Below are positions 56,356-64,000 of a DNA stretch of 64,000 nucleotides, in pieces. The stretch covers positions 1,488,001-1,552,000 of the forward strand of contig JADKIR010000004.1 of NCBI GenBank assembly GCA_016722655.1. Reading direction: 5' to 3'. Within the stretch, counting starts at the first letter, position 1, and every line of letters starts with the position of its first letter. Both the position numbers and the translations under genes were made by a program. Under the pieces are notes generated by a model. The model worked only from the letters and a program-made list of their open reading frames with translations. It was not told the DNA's origin and did not search any database. The stretch is from Cytophagaceae bacterium. Lineage in GTDB: Bacteria > Bacteroidota > Bacteroidia > Cytophagales > Spirosomataceae.

Positions 56356-56988
56356 ATGTCACTGGTAGGAAAAAAATATCCATCATTCTCAGCGGGAGCA
56401 GTAGTAAAAGGTTACGAAATCGTTGAGAACTTTAGTTTAGACCAATATTTGGGAGAAAAACATGTGATTTTCTTCTTTTATCCAAAGGATTTCACATTTG
56501 TATGCCCTACTGAGCTTCACGCTTTCCAGGCTAAACTGGAAGAATTTGAAAAAAGAAATTGTGCTGTGGTAGCTTGTTCGACTGACACCGAAGAAACTCA
56601 TCTTGCCTGGTTGACTACTCCAAAGAAAAAGGGAGGAATCGAAGGTGTGAAATACCCGATTGTTGCTGATACCGCAAAAACCATCTCAATGAATTTTGGA
56701 GTGTTGGGTGGCGAATATGTATTCAATGCTGAAACAAAATCGTGGTCATTTGAGGGAAATCCAATTGCTTTCAGAGGTACTTTTTTGATTGATAAAGAAG
56801 GAGTTGTACGGCACGAATCGATCAACGATCTGCCATTGGGTCGTAGCGTAGATGAATATTTGAGACTATTGGATGCACTTCAGCATGTAGAAGAATACGG
56901 CGAAGTGTGCCCTGCCAACTGGAAAGAGGGTGAACTGGCCATGACAGCTACCAATGAGGGGGTTGCGAGCTATTTTTCTCAAAACTGA
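56356..56988 (+). CDS. Typical 2-Cys peroxiredoxin (AhpC/Prx1 group)
   Basis: Reduces hydrogen peroxide and organic peroxides in the cytoplasm. It has 210 residues. The peroxidatic cysteine is C50 in DFTFVCPTE, with the catalytic Thr47 in TxxC, and the resolving cysteine is C185 in EVCPANW. The Arg of the active site lies in PIAFRGTFLID. Its reductase partner is not adjacent. A strong terminator follows. Before the SIR2 insertion proposed here, the gene probably converged directly on the 153-codon gene now at 59313. Confidence 0.95.
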   Translation: MSLVGKKYPSFSAGAVVKGYEIVENFSLDQYLGEKHVIFFFYPKDFTFVCPTELHAFQAKLEEFEKRNCAVVACSTDTEETHLAWLTTPKKKGGIEGVKYPIVADTAKTISMNFGVLGGEYVFNAETKSWSFEGNPIAFRGTFLIDKEGVVRHESINDLPLGRSVDEYLRLLDALQHVEEYGEVCPANWKEGELAMTATNEGVASYFSQN

Positions 56989-57015
56989 AAGGGAAATTAA
57001 CAAAATAGATTTTTT

Positions 57016-57052
57016 AAGAGACTGAACTCAGAACGTTCGGTCTCTTTTTTTT
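57016..57052 (+). terminator. Rho-independent terminator of peroxiredoxin
   Basis: AAGAGACTGAAC (57016-57027) pairs with GTTCGGTCTCTT (57035-57046) with one G-U pair and a 7-nt loop, then runs into eight T residues. Confidence 0.9.
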
Positions 57053-57060
57053 GAAATGTA

Positions 57061-57090
57061 TCAATAAAACAGCCCTCTTTGGTCGGGTAT
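57061..57090 (-). repeat. Displaced copy of the 3' end of the 153-codon gene (left cassette edge)
   Basis: Read on the minus strand it encodes I-P-D-Q-R-G-L-F-Y-stop. The last 15 bp are identical to the last 15 bp of the gene at 59313 (G-L-F-Y-stop), and the codons for I-P-D differ only at third positions. In total 23 of 30 positions match. It begins 9 bp past the peroxiredoxin terminator. Confidence 0.75.
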
Positions 57091-57129
57091 TATTAAATAT
57101 AGGCTTCAAAAGACTAATAAAACATTTAC

Positions 57130-57159
57130 TTGATAAAGTCTTTACAATACATATTTTTG
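57130..57159 (+). promoter_or_regulatory. Promoter of the SIR2-TPR gene
   Basis: TTG (57130-57132), exactly 19 bp, then TATTTTTG (57152-57159): a full match to the Bacteroidota consensus, 22 bp before the ATG. Confidence 0.75.
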
Positions 57160-57180
57160 TAAAATATTTATAATAAGACA

Positions 57181-59319
57181 ATGAAGCACAGAAGTATTGA
57201 AGATATTGTATATATTATTGAAAATGCTAAAAAAAATAATCTACCTAAACCTATAATTCTTATAGGAGCTGGGGTCTCTATTACTGCAGGTATTCCTGGA
57301 ACTAATTCCATTGTAGAAAAAATTTTAGAAGATTTTAGCGAAAAACCATCCATTAGAAATCTGGACGAAGCTGGCAAAAAAGACTATTACACCCTAATGG
57401 ATGCTCTTTCCGCTGATGAAAGGAGGGGCATTTTTTCCTTTTATAATAACCATGATAGGGTTAAAATCAATCTTTCACATATTTATCTTGCCCAATTACT
57501 AATCGAAGATTATGTTGATTTCGTTTTTACTCCCAATTTTGATGATTTATTAATAAAGGCATGTGCCTTGTTTAATAAAATTCCCCCAATTTATGATTTA
57601 TCAAACTTAAATGATTTCACTACAACTGATTTTCAAAAGGGTTCAATTACCTATTTACATGGACAGCATCATGGTCAATGGTTATTAAATGCCAAAGGAG
57701 AGTTGGCAAAAACTAAGGATATTTTGCCAAAACTTTTTAACAGAGTATGTAACAAAAGAACATGGATAATAGTTGGGTATAGTGGTTCAGATGAAATACT
57801 TGATGAAATTTCGAAATTTGAAAGTTTTGATAATGATTTATATTGGGTTACAAATAAAAATACCGAACCTATTGAAAAAGTCAAACAAAATCTCTTAGAT
57901 GTAGAGTTAAAGAACGCTTTCACTGTTTCTGGGTATGATTCCGATGCCTTTTTTCTTGAATTGCACTCAGGATTAAATTTAGAAACACCTCAAATATTTA
58001 ACAAACCATTTTCTTTTATAAAAACGATGATGTTAAAAATAAAAGACATAGAAGAATATGGTAGAGAAGAAAAATACTTAGAAAAATTTGTCTTTTTAGG
58101 AGAACGGTTAGACAAAAGTAAAGAAATGGTAGAGAAAGCTATTTTAATACTTGAAAATGAACCCGTTAATAAACTTGAGCAAGAGATTTTAGAGGCTATA
58201 GCAAAGAATGATTTTTCTAAAGCAGAGGAGTTTCTAAAAAAATCTAAAGTATTAAATGCAATTATTTTAAATGAGCCTATAGCGAATTTATATCATAATT
58301 GGGGAAATCATTTTTATCAATTGGGAAAAGAAAAAAGATCTAAAAATGAATATCTTAAATCGTTAGAAAAATACAAAATAGCAATAGAGCTTTCGCCAAA
58401 TAGTTCACCAACTTATAGTGGCATTGGAAATGTTTGGAGTCAACTCGGTGAATTAGATTCTAGTTTAAGTAGTTTTAAAATGGCATTTACATTTCATCGA
58501 AAATCCCTTGAACTAAAACCAAACAATTTATCAGCTCTAAGTGGAATTGGTACTACAAAATTTGGGATAGCAAAGATGAATCTTGATTCCAGTTTATACC
58601 TCGAAAGCATTGAAGATTTTAAAACTGCTTCAGTATGGTTCCCTAATAACCCTACAATTAATTTAAATTGGGGTGCTTCACTTTTCAATTTATATAAATT
58701 GACTAAAGTAGAAGATTATTTATTTGAATGTATTGAAAAATTCAAAATTACAATAAAAGTAAACCCTTCATACAGAGACGGTCTAAATAATTTAGGCTTA
58801 GCATTGAATGAATTAGGTCTGTTAAAAAAAGAGAACATATTTTTTGAACAGAGTATTGAGTACTTTAAAAAACTTATTAGTAACAATCCAATTAACGCCA
58901 TTTATTTGAATAATTTAGCAACATCCTTGGCAAATTTGGCAACAAATAAGCAAGAAGTTAAAATGTTTGAAGAATGCGTTGAGTTAATAAAAGAATCACT
59001 AAAGATTAATCCAGATTATTCGGATACTTTTGGTACTTGGGGATATGCATTAATTTCAAAATTTCATCTTACTAAAGATAATAGCATTTTAAATCAAGCA
59101 CTTGATAAATGTATAAAAGCATTCCAATTAGACTCTACAAAAACCTATGATTTATCCTGTGTTTATGCATTATTAAATGAAAAATCAAATGCTCTAAATT
59201 TTCTAGAAAGGTCATTTAGGAACAAAATTGTATCAATAAACCATGTTTTAAGTGATAAAGATTGGGAATCACTACTTTCTGATCCGGATTTTATTAATTT
59301 AACTAAACAATTTCAATAA
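57181..59319 (+). CDS. SIR2-domain protein with C-terminal TPR repeats (candidate anti-phage NADase)
   Basis: A 712-residue cytoplasmic protein. Residues about 20-265 are a SIR2 fold: NAD-binding GAGVS (29-33), TPNFDDLL with the catalytic Asn119, YLHG with His160, and VGYSGSD (198-204). Asn and His match the pair needed by NAD-degrading SIR2 effectors such as ThsA. From about 360 to the end come TPR-like repeats (YHNWGNHFYQLGKEKRSKNE, YSGIGNVWSQLGELDSSLSS, LNNLGLALNELGLLKKENIF). It is not a classic deacetylase: there is no zinc-binding CxxC pair. Composition is much lower in GC than neighbours. It has its own promoter, lies between duplicated gene ends, and its stop overlaps the convergent 153-codon gene by 7 bp. 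Defence role is inferred. Confidence 0.86.
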   Translation: MKHRSIEDIVYIIENAKKNNLPKPIILIGAGVSITAGIPGTNSIVEKILEDFSEKPSIRNLDEAGKKDYYTLMDALSADERRGIFSFYNNHDRVKINLSHIYLAQLLIEDYVDFVFTPNFDDLLIKACALFNKIPPIYDLSNLNDFTTTDFQKGSITYLHGQHHGQWLLNAKGELAKTKDILPKLFNRVCNKRTWIIVGYSGSDEILDEISKFESFDNDLYWVTNKNTEPIEKVKQNLLDVELKNAFTVSGYDSDAFFLELHSGLNLETPQIFNKPFSFIKTMMLKIKDIEEYGREEKYLEKFVFLGERLDKSKEMVEKAILILENEPVNKLEQEILEAIAKNDFSKAEEFLKKSKVLNAIILNEPIANLYHNWGNHFYQLGKEKRSKNEYLKSLEKYKIAIELSPNSSPTYSGIGNVWSQLGELDSSLSSFKMAFTFHRKSLELKPNNLSALSGIGTTKFGIAKMNLDSSLYLESIEDFKTASVWFPNNPTINLNWGASLFNLYKLTKVEDYLFECIEKFKITIKVNPSYRDGLNNLGLALNELGLLKKENIFFEQSIEYFKKLISNNPINAIYLNNLATSLANLATNKQEVKMFEECVELIKESLKINPDYSDTFGTWGYALISKFHLTKDNSILNQALDKCIKAFQLDSTKTYDLSCVYALLNEKSNALNFLERSFRNKIVSINHVLSDKDWESLLSDPDFINLTKQFQ

Positions 59320-59342
59320 AACAGCCCCCAATCATCAGGGAT
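59313..59342 (-). repeat. Right copy of the duplicated gene end (right cassette edge)
   Basis: The last ten codons of the 153-codon gene (I-P-D-D-W-G-L-F-Y-stop). The exact 15-bp part is 59313-59327, identical to 57061-57075. Confidence 0.8.
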
Positions 59343-59774
59343 GTCGTTAGTTTTGTCAAAAGTGTTGATCCATTCTACAAACAGTTTCCGAAATTCCTCC
59401 ATTTCGCCCCGTAATACATTGAGATAGTCTTCATGGCCCAATTTCATCATTTTCATTCCTGAAGTGGTCGTAATGATACTTCGGGCATGTATTTTAATCA
59501 AAACCGCATTTTCCATTTTCAAGGAATATAGGGTCATGGCTTCAGCCCCGGAGATCTTTGCATTGATGATAGCAATGTCTTCAAACAAAATATCTCTGTA
59601 AGCCATAGTATCTTTTTCATAGTCGATGGTGGCAATCAGACTATGAACAGTTCTGAAAATTTCTTTTGCTTTTTTTACGATGGGCAGGTTGGCTTTTCGA
59701 TTTCGCTCTTCTTCCATTTCCCTTTCCATTTCCTCATCATCCATTTCTTCAAAATCGTCGTCGTCAAATACCAT
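59313..59774 (-). CDS. Conserved acidic hypothetical protein
   Basis: A 153-residue soluble protein. The first 27 residues are very acidic (MVFDDDDFEEMDDEEMEREM). The rest looks all-helical (IVKKAKEIFRTVHSLIATID, MAYRDILFEDIAIINAKISG, EDYLNVLRGEMEEFRKLFVEW). I know no function. It starts 12 bp downstream of the ThuA stop, so the two may be co-transcribed. Its 3' end is duplicated on the far side of the SIR2-TPR gene, implying that an element integrated at this end. Confidence 0.8.
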   Translation of the reverse strand: MVFDDDDFEEMDDEEMEREMEEERNRKANLPIVKKAKEIFRTVHSLIATIDYEKDTMAYRDILFEDIAIINAKISGAEAMTLYSLKMENAVLIKIHARSIITTTSGMKMMKLGHEDYLNVLRGEMEEFRKLFVEWINTFDKTNDIPDDWGLFY

Positions 59775-59786
59775 TTTTTTATTAAT

Positions 59787-60761
59787 TTATTTCACAAAAG
59801 CCTTCGAGCTTGTTTTAGTTTCTGTTGGAAAATCAGACGGAATGGGTATGCTTACCTTGCCAGTTGCAGCCCATTGCGAGCCACGCAGCAAACAGGTTAT
59901 AAAACCCACACATTCAACCGAATAATCGGCATGACCCATAGGTGTGTGGAAAATCCTTCCCTTGCCATAGTCGATGGCCATGAGCATGGGCTCGTGCCGG
60001 CCTGTGCCTTTTTGCTCTTTACCAGAGTAGGCTGTGGCCAAAATCTTCATATTTTGGGCAGGACCACGAAGCTTGTCGTACAATTCGTCTTTGGCGTGCA
60101 GCCAATTTGTGGGCATTCCTTTGGTGACAGGATGCTCCGGGTCTCTGATTTGTATGGTATATTCGTGTTGCGGACCATGCGAACCCGCTTTTCCCGGCGA
60201 GTTGTCTATTACCAATTCGGCTTTGTCATTATAATATACATAAGGCCCATCTTTTTCGGTACGGTCGCCCCAGCCTCCTAAGCCAATCATTTGGTTGTAG
60301 GCAGGCCATGCAGGAAATGAATTATCGGCGGCATGAACGATCACTACGCCACCTCCTTTTTTGACAAAGCTTTCAAAACGTCTATTTGTGGCATCGGGCC
60401 ATGGAGCGGCATTCCAACCGAAGTTTACGATTACCAAGTCATATCTAGAAAAATCAGGAGCAAAATTAGGATCCGGAATGGGCTTTTTGTTGGGTTCAGT
60501 GGCAGGCATACCATTTATTGTAAATTCTTTTATCATCAATGTATCTTCGCCCCAAGTGTAAGCACTACGCATCACATCTACTTTAAAAAGACCGGTTTTT
60601 TCCAGGTCTTTTTTCATCATATAGGTAATTTTTGGCCAATGATTATGGTTGTTTTGACCGTCAACTATGAGGGTTTTGATTGGTTTTTTTTTGGTTTGGG
60701 CCTTAGAAATATTTAATATGAAGAAGGATGCAAAAATGAAAAGGAAGATTTTGATTTTCAT
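59787..60761 (-). CDS. ThuA-domain protein
   Basis: A 324-residue exported protein (signal MKIKIFLFIFASFFILNISK, ending AQ). The ThuA glutamine-amidotransferase-like fold shows in TLIVDGQNNHNHWPKITYMM, DLVIVNFGWNAAPWP, GGGVVIVHAADNSFPAWPAY, MPTNWLHAKDELYDKL and IDYGKGRIFHTPMGHADY. ThuA proteins take part in the 3-keto route for trehalose and related sugars together with oxidoreductases and DUF1080 hydrolases, as found elsewhere in this window. The precise reaction is not established. Confidence 0.88.
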   Translation of the reverse strand: MKIKIFLFIFASFFILNISKAQTKKKPIKTLIVDGQNNHNHWPKITYMMKKDLEKTGLFKVDVMRSAYTWGEDTLMIKEFTINGMPATEPNKKPIPDPNFAPDFSRYDLVIVNFGWNAAPWPDATNRRFESFVKKGGGVVIVHAADNSFPAWPAYNQMIGLGGWGDRTEKDGPYVYYNDKAELVIDNSPGKAGSHGPQHEYTIQIRDPEHPVTKGMPTNWLHAKDELYDKLRGPAQNMKILATAYSGKEQKGTGRHEPMLMAIDYGKGRIFHTPMGHADYSVECVGFITCLLRGSQWAATGKVSIPIPSDFPTETKTSSKAFVK

Positions 60762-61278
60762 CGTTAGTGTTTTTTAAAATTGGTTGAAATAAAGTTACAA
60801 TATAGAATTTATTCGAACTTGTTCAATGATTAAAACGAAATTTTATAATCGCAGTAAAAATTCAAAAATCTATTGAAAAGTTCTTTTTTTTGGTAATTGC
60901 TCTATTAAAAAAATCCATTAAGCAAAAAAGAAAGATGTCTTCAAAAATGAAAGAAGAGATGTTATAATTGAAAATTAGACTCTTAGTATTTTTATCAATA
61001 TTTCGACTGCCATTTCAATGGGGCTTAACTATATTTTTGAACTCCTCACTGGAGGTAAATAAAATTACGCTACATATGAGCAAAATTATTTTCATTTTAA
61101 CTATATTTTTTTTGAAATTGATTAATAAACATTTCTACAATAAGCTCATTAATAAGATTTTATAAAATATTTTTACTTTATTATTCAATTCTGGCAATCA
61201 AAATGTTCTCAAACAGATATTTAATTTGTCCTTGTTTAAATTTTCAAGGATTTGTTGAGAATTCACTTCAAATTCTAT
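60762..61278. other. Gene-free region
   Basis: 517 bp, very AT-rich. A plus-strand 65-codon frame at 60968 begins with TTG, is hydrophobic by composition only and is not supported. No repeat or hairpin stands out. Confidence 0.4.
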
Positions 61279-62295
61279 TTATTGACACTTAATGGTTCGT
61301 TCTTTGATTTTTTCTTCTATCTCACCTTTATAGGTATATTTTTCGGTAGTTTTTATCAAAATATTATTGGAATTATATTCATATTTTCTTGAAAACTCAC
61401 TGGTTTTCAAACCGTTTGAATAACTTATAATAAGACCTGTATTTGAAAGGATTTTGCCATAACTAAATGGCTCTTTTACTAATAACTCCCATTCTGCAAA
61501 ACTCACTTTTGGTATAGGAATATTCGAAAATTCAGAGTATTCCTCTGTAATAATTTCAGCAGCATCATTTAATTTAGAAAATACTTTGGTGTTATTCCCG
61601 GCGGCGTCATATTCATACCGATAGGAATAAGAAGTTGTGGGGCCAGTCTGAACGGTATATGAAAGCAATTGCCCTTTGTCATTATAATTGTAATTACTTA
61701 AAGAGCTTCTCGAGTATTTCCCATTGGCAAAAACTAAATAATCAACTTTTGTTGCGTTATCATTTGCATCTATTGTAAAAATCCATGTTTGCTTCAAATT
61801 AGCATCTGTTACAGAATTCCCGTATTCATGTTTTTCGATAGTTGTGGCATTCTTATAATTATACTTATAGATTTTCAAACCACCGCTTCCTTGCATATCA
61901 ATAGCAAATTCCGAAAGCTTCCCGTCATTATTGTAAGAATATTTTCGATAACCCAAAGCACCATTTTCTTCGATTAGTCGATTTTTAGCATCAAAACTAT
62001 AGGTAGTAGCCGTCGTGGTACCAAATTTTTTACTTTTTTTTGTGGCTGTAAGTTTGTTGGTTGCTTTATTAAATGCATAATCTGTTTCTTCAACCTCACC
62101 TTCAACTCCATTTATTATTGAGGTACTTTTCGCTATGCTAACTTGGCATGGGTCTTTAGCAGTATTGACAACAGGAATCTCATTTGTATTCAAAGGCGTT
62201 TTTTCTTCTTCTTCGCAAGCAGAAAAAACCAATAAAAGGCAAACTGAATAAATAGAAAATTTGGCATTCCGAATTATGCTAAATAATTGTTTCAT
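61279..62295 (-). CDS. Lipoprotein with RHS/YD-like strand repeats, unknown function
   Basis: About 338 residues from the ATG at 62295; the longer TTG start at 62307 is unlikely because the signal peptide begins at the ATG. The lipobox is FSAC, followed by EEEEK. The mature part has short repeats of the type YSYNNDGKLSEF, YNYNDKGQLLSY, YEYDAAGNNTKV and YEYNSNNILIKT, which resemble YD/RHS-type beta strands and are common in Bacteroidota lipoproteins of unknown role. It is divergent from the response-regulator gene, with about 200 bp between them. Confidence 0.75.
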   Translation of the reverse strand: MKQLFSIIRNAKFSIYSVCLLLVFSACEEEEKTPLNTNEIPVVNTAKDPCQVSIAKSTSIINGVEGEVEETDYAFNKATNKLTATKKSKKFGTTTATTYSFDAKNRLIEENGALGYRKYSYNNDGKLSEFAIDMQGSGGLKIYKYNYKNATTIEKHEYGNSVTDANLKQTWIFTIDANDNATKVDYLVFANGKYSRSSLSNYNYNDKGQLLSYTVQTGPTTSYSYRYEYDAAGNNTKVFSKLNDAAEIITEEYSEFSNIPIPKVSFAEWELLVKEPFSYGKILSNTGLIISYSNGLKTSEFSRKYEYNSNNILIKTTEKYTYKGEIEEKIKERTIKCQ

Positions 62296-62454
62296 GGTTA
62301 TATCCAAGATTTGGTTGTTTAGAAAATTTTCTTAATCTCATTTTGGTTTCAAAATTAGTTTTACGTAACTACCACTTCAATAAGGCATTTGCCCTATTTT
62401 TTTGTTACTGGTTACCATTGGATAAATTTCTAAATACGACATTTGCCTTATTGA

Positions 62455-62483
62455 TTGTAATATTTGTAATCTTGTATTTTTGT
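62455..62483 (+). promoter_or_regulatory. Candidate promoter of the response regulator gene
   Basis: TTG (62455-62457), 18 bp, TATTTTTG (62476-62483), 14 bp before the ATG. Confidence 0.55.
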
Positions 62484-62497
62484 AAAAAACTTATTCC

Positions 62498-63154
62498 ATG
62501 ATTACTATCGGCCTGGTTGACGACAACCCTACTTTGCTGCGAAACATCAGTCAAAATCTCTCGATATTTGATGAAGTGCAGATATTGTTTAAAGCCAACA
62601 GTGGTCATGATGCATTGGATAAACTCAACAATCACCAACCTGATATGCTCCTGATGGACATAGAAATGCCAGAAATTGACGGCATTGAAACCACCAGGCG
62701 AATAAAAGAGCTTTTCCCAAGTATCAAAATCATGATGTTGAGCGTGCTGGATCGTGAAGACAAAATATTTGAGGCCATAAAAGCAGGGGCATCTGGATAC
62801 TTGACCAAAGACGAGAAACCCTCAAAAATAGTAGCAGCCATAGAAGAACTGATGGAAGGCGGAGCCCCGATGTCACCCACTATAGCCATGAAAACCCTTA
62901 AAATGCTTCGTAGTCAGGAAGTTGTGGGTCAAAAAACCGAATCTTATCTAAGTCCCGAATCTTATAATTTGTCGAAAAGAGAAATAGAAATACTTGAGAA
63001 AGTAGCAGCAGGCAACAATTATAACCAGATAGCCGACCAGCTTTTTATCTCCGCTAAAACTGCTAGAAAACATATTGAAAATATATATCACAAGCTTCAG
63101 GTGCATTCAAAATTGGAAGCGGTAGCTGTGGCACAAAAAAATAAGTGGGTATAA
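62498..63154 (+). CDS. NarL/FixJ-family response regulator
   Basis: A 218-residue DNA-binding response regulator. Receiver domain at about 1-120: acidic pocket D8-D9, phospho-acceptor D54 (LLMDIEMPEIDG), S82 and K104. A LuxR-type helix-turn-helix at about 150-215: LSKREIEILEKVAAGNNYNQ, IADQLFISAKTARKHIENIY. It is followed after 91 bp by a TPR-rich gene that is probably its sensor kinase. Target genes are unknown. Confidence 0.95.
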   Translation: MITIGLVDDNPTLLRNISQNLSIFDEVQILFKANSGHDALDKLNNHQPDMLLMDIEMPEIDGIETTRRIKELFPSIKIMMLSVLDREDKIFEAIKAGASGYLTKDEKPSKIVAAIEELMEGGAPMSPTIAMKTLKMLRSQEVVGQKTESYLSPESYNLSKREIEILEKVAAGNNYNQIADQLFISAKTARKHIENIYHKLQVHSKLEAVAVAQKNKWV

Positions 63155-63245
63155 TATGAGCCAATAATGTATCGCAGATTATATATAATCATTGAATTAA
63201 TTAAATTTCGTTTTTACATCTAATCCTTCAAAAGTAATTATCGAT

Positions 63246-64000
63246 ATGAGATGGAAGCTTTTTCTAATGTTTTTTATTAGCAATTACGTTTGGAGTCAAA
63301 ATGATTTCACAAGTAATCTCAGTAAGGTGGAAAGACTTAAGAATTCGGAGTTTCCCGAAAATATTAATTCGCTTCAAATCTTAAAAAAGTCAGCCAAAAC
63401 AAGTCATGAAGTATCTCTTTCAGATTATTATTATTCTATTTATTATACAGCCGTAGCTCAGTATGATTCAGCTATTTTTGTACTAGAAAAAGCCAAAACT
63501 GGTTTTAAGTCCTTAAAAGAATTTGAAGAACTAGCCAATGTTTATAAGCAAATTGGCGTGATAAAATATAGCTTTTTGAGCGATTTCACGACTGGTAAGA
63601 CTTATTTAGATAGTGCCACGATTTACTACCAAAAAGTTAAAAATGAGATTGGTATTGCTGATTGTAAAAGGCATCATGCTGTTATTTACTATTTAGTGGG
63701 TAATATCCCTAAGTCAAACGAAGTATTGATGACCATCATTGACTTTTATCCAAAGGGAAGTATGAAAAGTCTTGATATTAAAGATTTATTGTCAAATAAT
63801 TACATTGCTTTAAATGACATAAAAAATGCTTATCGGTATTCGAAGAATTTACCAGAGGCCTATTTGAAAATTAACGAAATAAGACGTTATGCGTATAGCC
63901 TGATGATTCGAGGTCATCTGCAAAAAAAATTAGGGTTAGTAAATGAAGCAGAAACTAGTCTTAAAAGATCTATTGAACTTTCTAAACAAAACAATTATTA
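63246..64000 (+). CDS. TPR-containing protein, probable sensor histidine kinase N-terminus (truncated by the window)
   Basis: An ATG at 63246 opens a frame that runs without a stop to the window end (251 codons seen). It begins with a signal peptide (MRWKLFLMFFISNYVWSQ) and then TPR-like helices: YTAVAQYDSAIFVLEKAKTG, ELANVYKQIGVIKY and MIRGHLQKKLGLVNEAETSL. In Bacteroidota, periplasmic TPR domains followed by a membrane helix and a HisKA_3/HATPase kinase commonly accompany NarL-type regulators like the one just upstream. The kinase part would be outside the window, so the assignment is inference. Confidence 0.7.
   Translation, partial: MRWKLFLMFFISNYVWSQNDFTSNLSKVERLKNSEFPENINSLQILKKSAKTSHEVSLSDYYYSIYYTAVAQYDSAIFVLEKAKTGFKSLKEFEELANVYKQIGVIKYSFLSDFTTGKTYLDSATIYYQKVKNEIGIADCKRHHAVIYYLVGNIPKSNEVLMTIIDFYPKGSMKSLDIKDLLSNNYIALNDIKNAYRYSKNLPEAYLKINEIRRYAYSLMIRGHLQKKLGLVNEAETSLKRSIELSKQNNY

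Noticed and set aside
57181..59319. Classic Sir2 protein deacetylase
   Set aside because: No zinc-binding cysteine pairs; the domain context with TPR repeats matches NADase-type SIR2 proteins instead.
59643..60281. Plus-strand 212-codon ORF
   Set aside because: Antisense shadow of the ThuA and 153-codon genes, whose families and signal peptide are clear.
60968..61165. Plus-strand 65-codon hydrophobic ORF
   Set aside because: TTG start in very AT-rich DNA, composition-driven hydrophobicity, no recognisable motif.

Overview
The window looks like chromosomal DNA of a Bacteroidota bacterium, probably order Cytophagales (an inference; no rRNA is present). The base composition is AT-rich. There are SusC/SusD and DUF4249/TonB-receptor pairs, Bacteroidota promoters of the TTG-N19-TAnnTTTG type, almost no Shine-Dalgarno sequences, many lipoproteins, an ELWxxDGT protein and ASPIC/FG-GAP surface proteins. 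I saw no rRNA, tRNA, CRISPR array, phage genes or transposase.

Layout. 1-4 kb: a 5'-truncated GH13 alpha-glucosidase converges on a GH36 alpha-galactosidase. 4-18 kb, minus strand: an operon of a small lipoprotein, a TonB-dependent receptor, a DUF4249 lipoprotein and three tandem ASPIC/UnbV-FG-GAP lipoproteins of about 1,090 residues. 18-23 kb: a SusC/SusD pair with its own terminator. 23-32 kb: a large FAD/Fe-S dehydrogenase, a LiaF-like membrane protein, a CBM48-esterase, two YhhN-like paralogues around a YkgJ cysteine-cluster protein, and a GH43 protein. 32-38 kb: GMC oxidoreductase plus its subunit-3 partner, a DUF1080 3-keto-disaccharide hydrolase, a PIN toxin-antitoxin pair, and glpK coupled to an HpcH/HpaI aldolase. 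38-46 kb: a DUF4143 ATPase inside a palindromic-repeat cassette, a DEAD-box helicase, dnaN, a membrane-TPR protein and psd. 46-54 kb: three copies of a GC-rich structured repeat around an ELWxxDGT protein, a PKD lipoprotein and metG. 54-64 kb: a DUF433/DUF5615 pair, small secreted proteins, peroxiredoxin, a SIR2-TPR gene, a ThuA protein, a lipoprotein and the start of a two-component locus.

Function. Much of the window serves capture and breakdown of carbohydrates at the outer membrane: two TonB receptor systems, GH13, GH36, GH43, the CBM48-esterase and an apparent 3-keto-sugar route. Housekeeping genes (dnaN, metG, psd, glpK, helicase, peroxiredoxin) alternate with accessory cassettes.

The most interesting signal is at 57,061-59,342. 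A low-GC SIR2-TPR gene with its own promoter sits between two copies of the 3' end of the neighbouring 153-codon gene. The copies share an exact 15-bp repeat, and the codons before it differ partly by synonymous changes. This is the pattern left by an integrating element that replaces the end of its target gene, and the cargo resembles NAD-degrading anti-phage effectors. The ATPase cassette at 38,510-39,771 and the dispersed structured repeat are the next best candidates.
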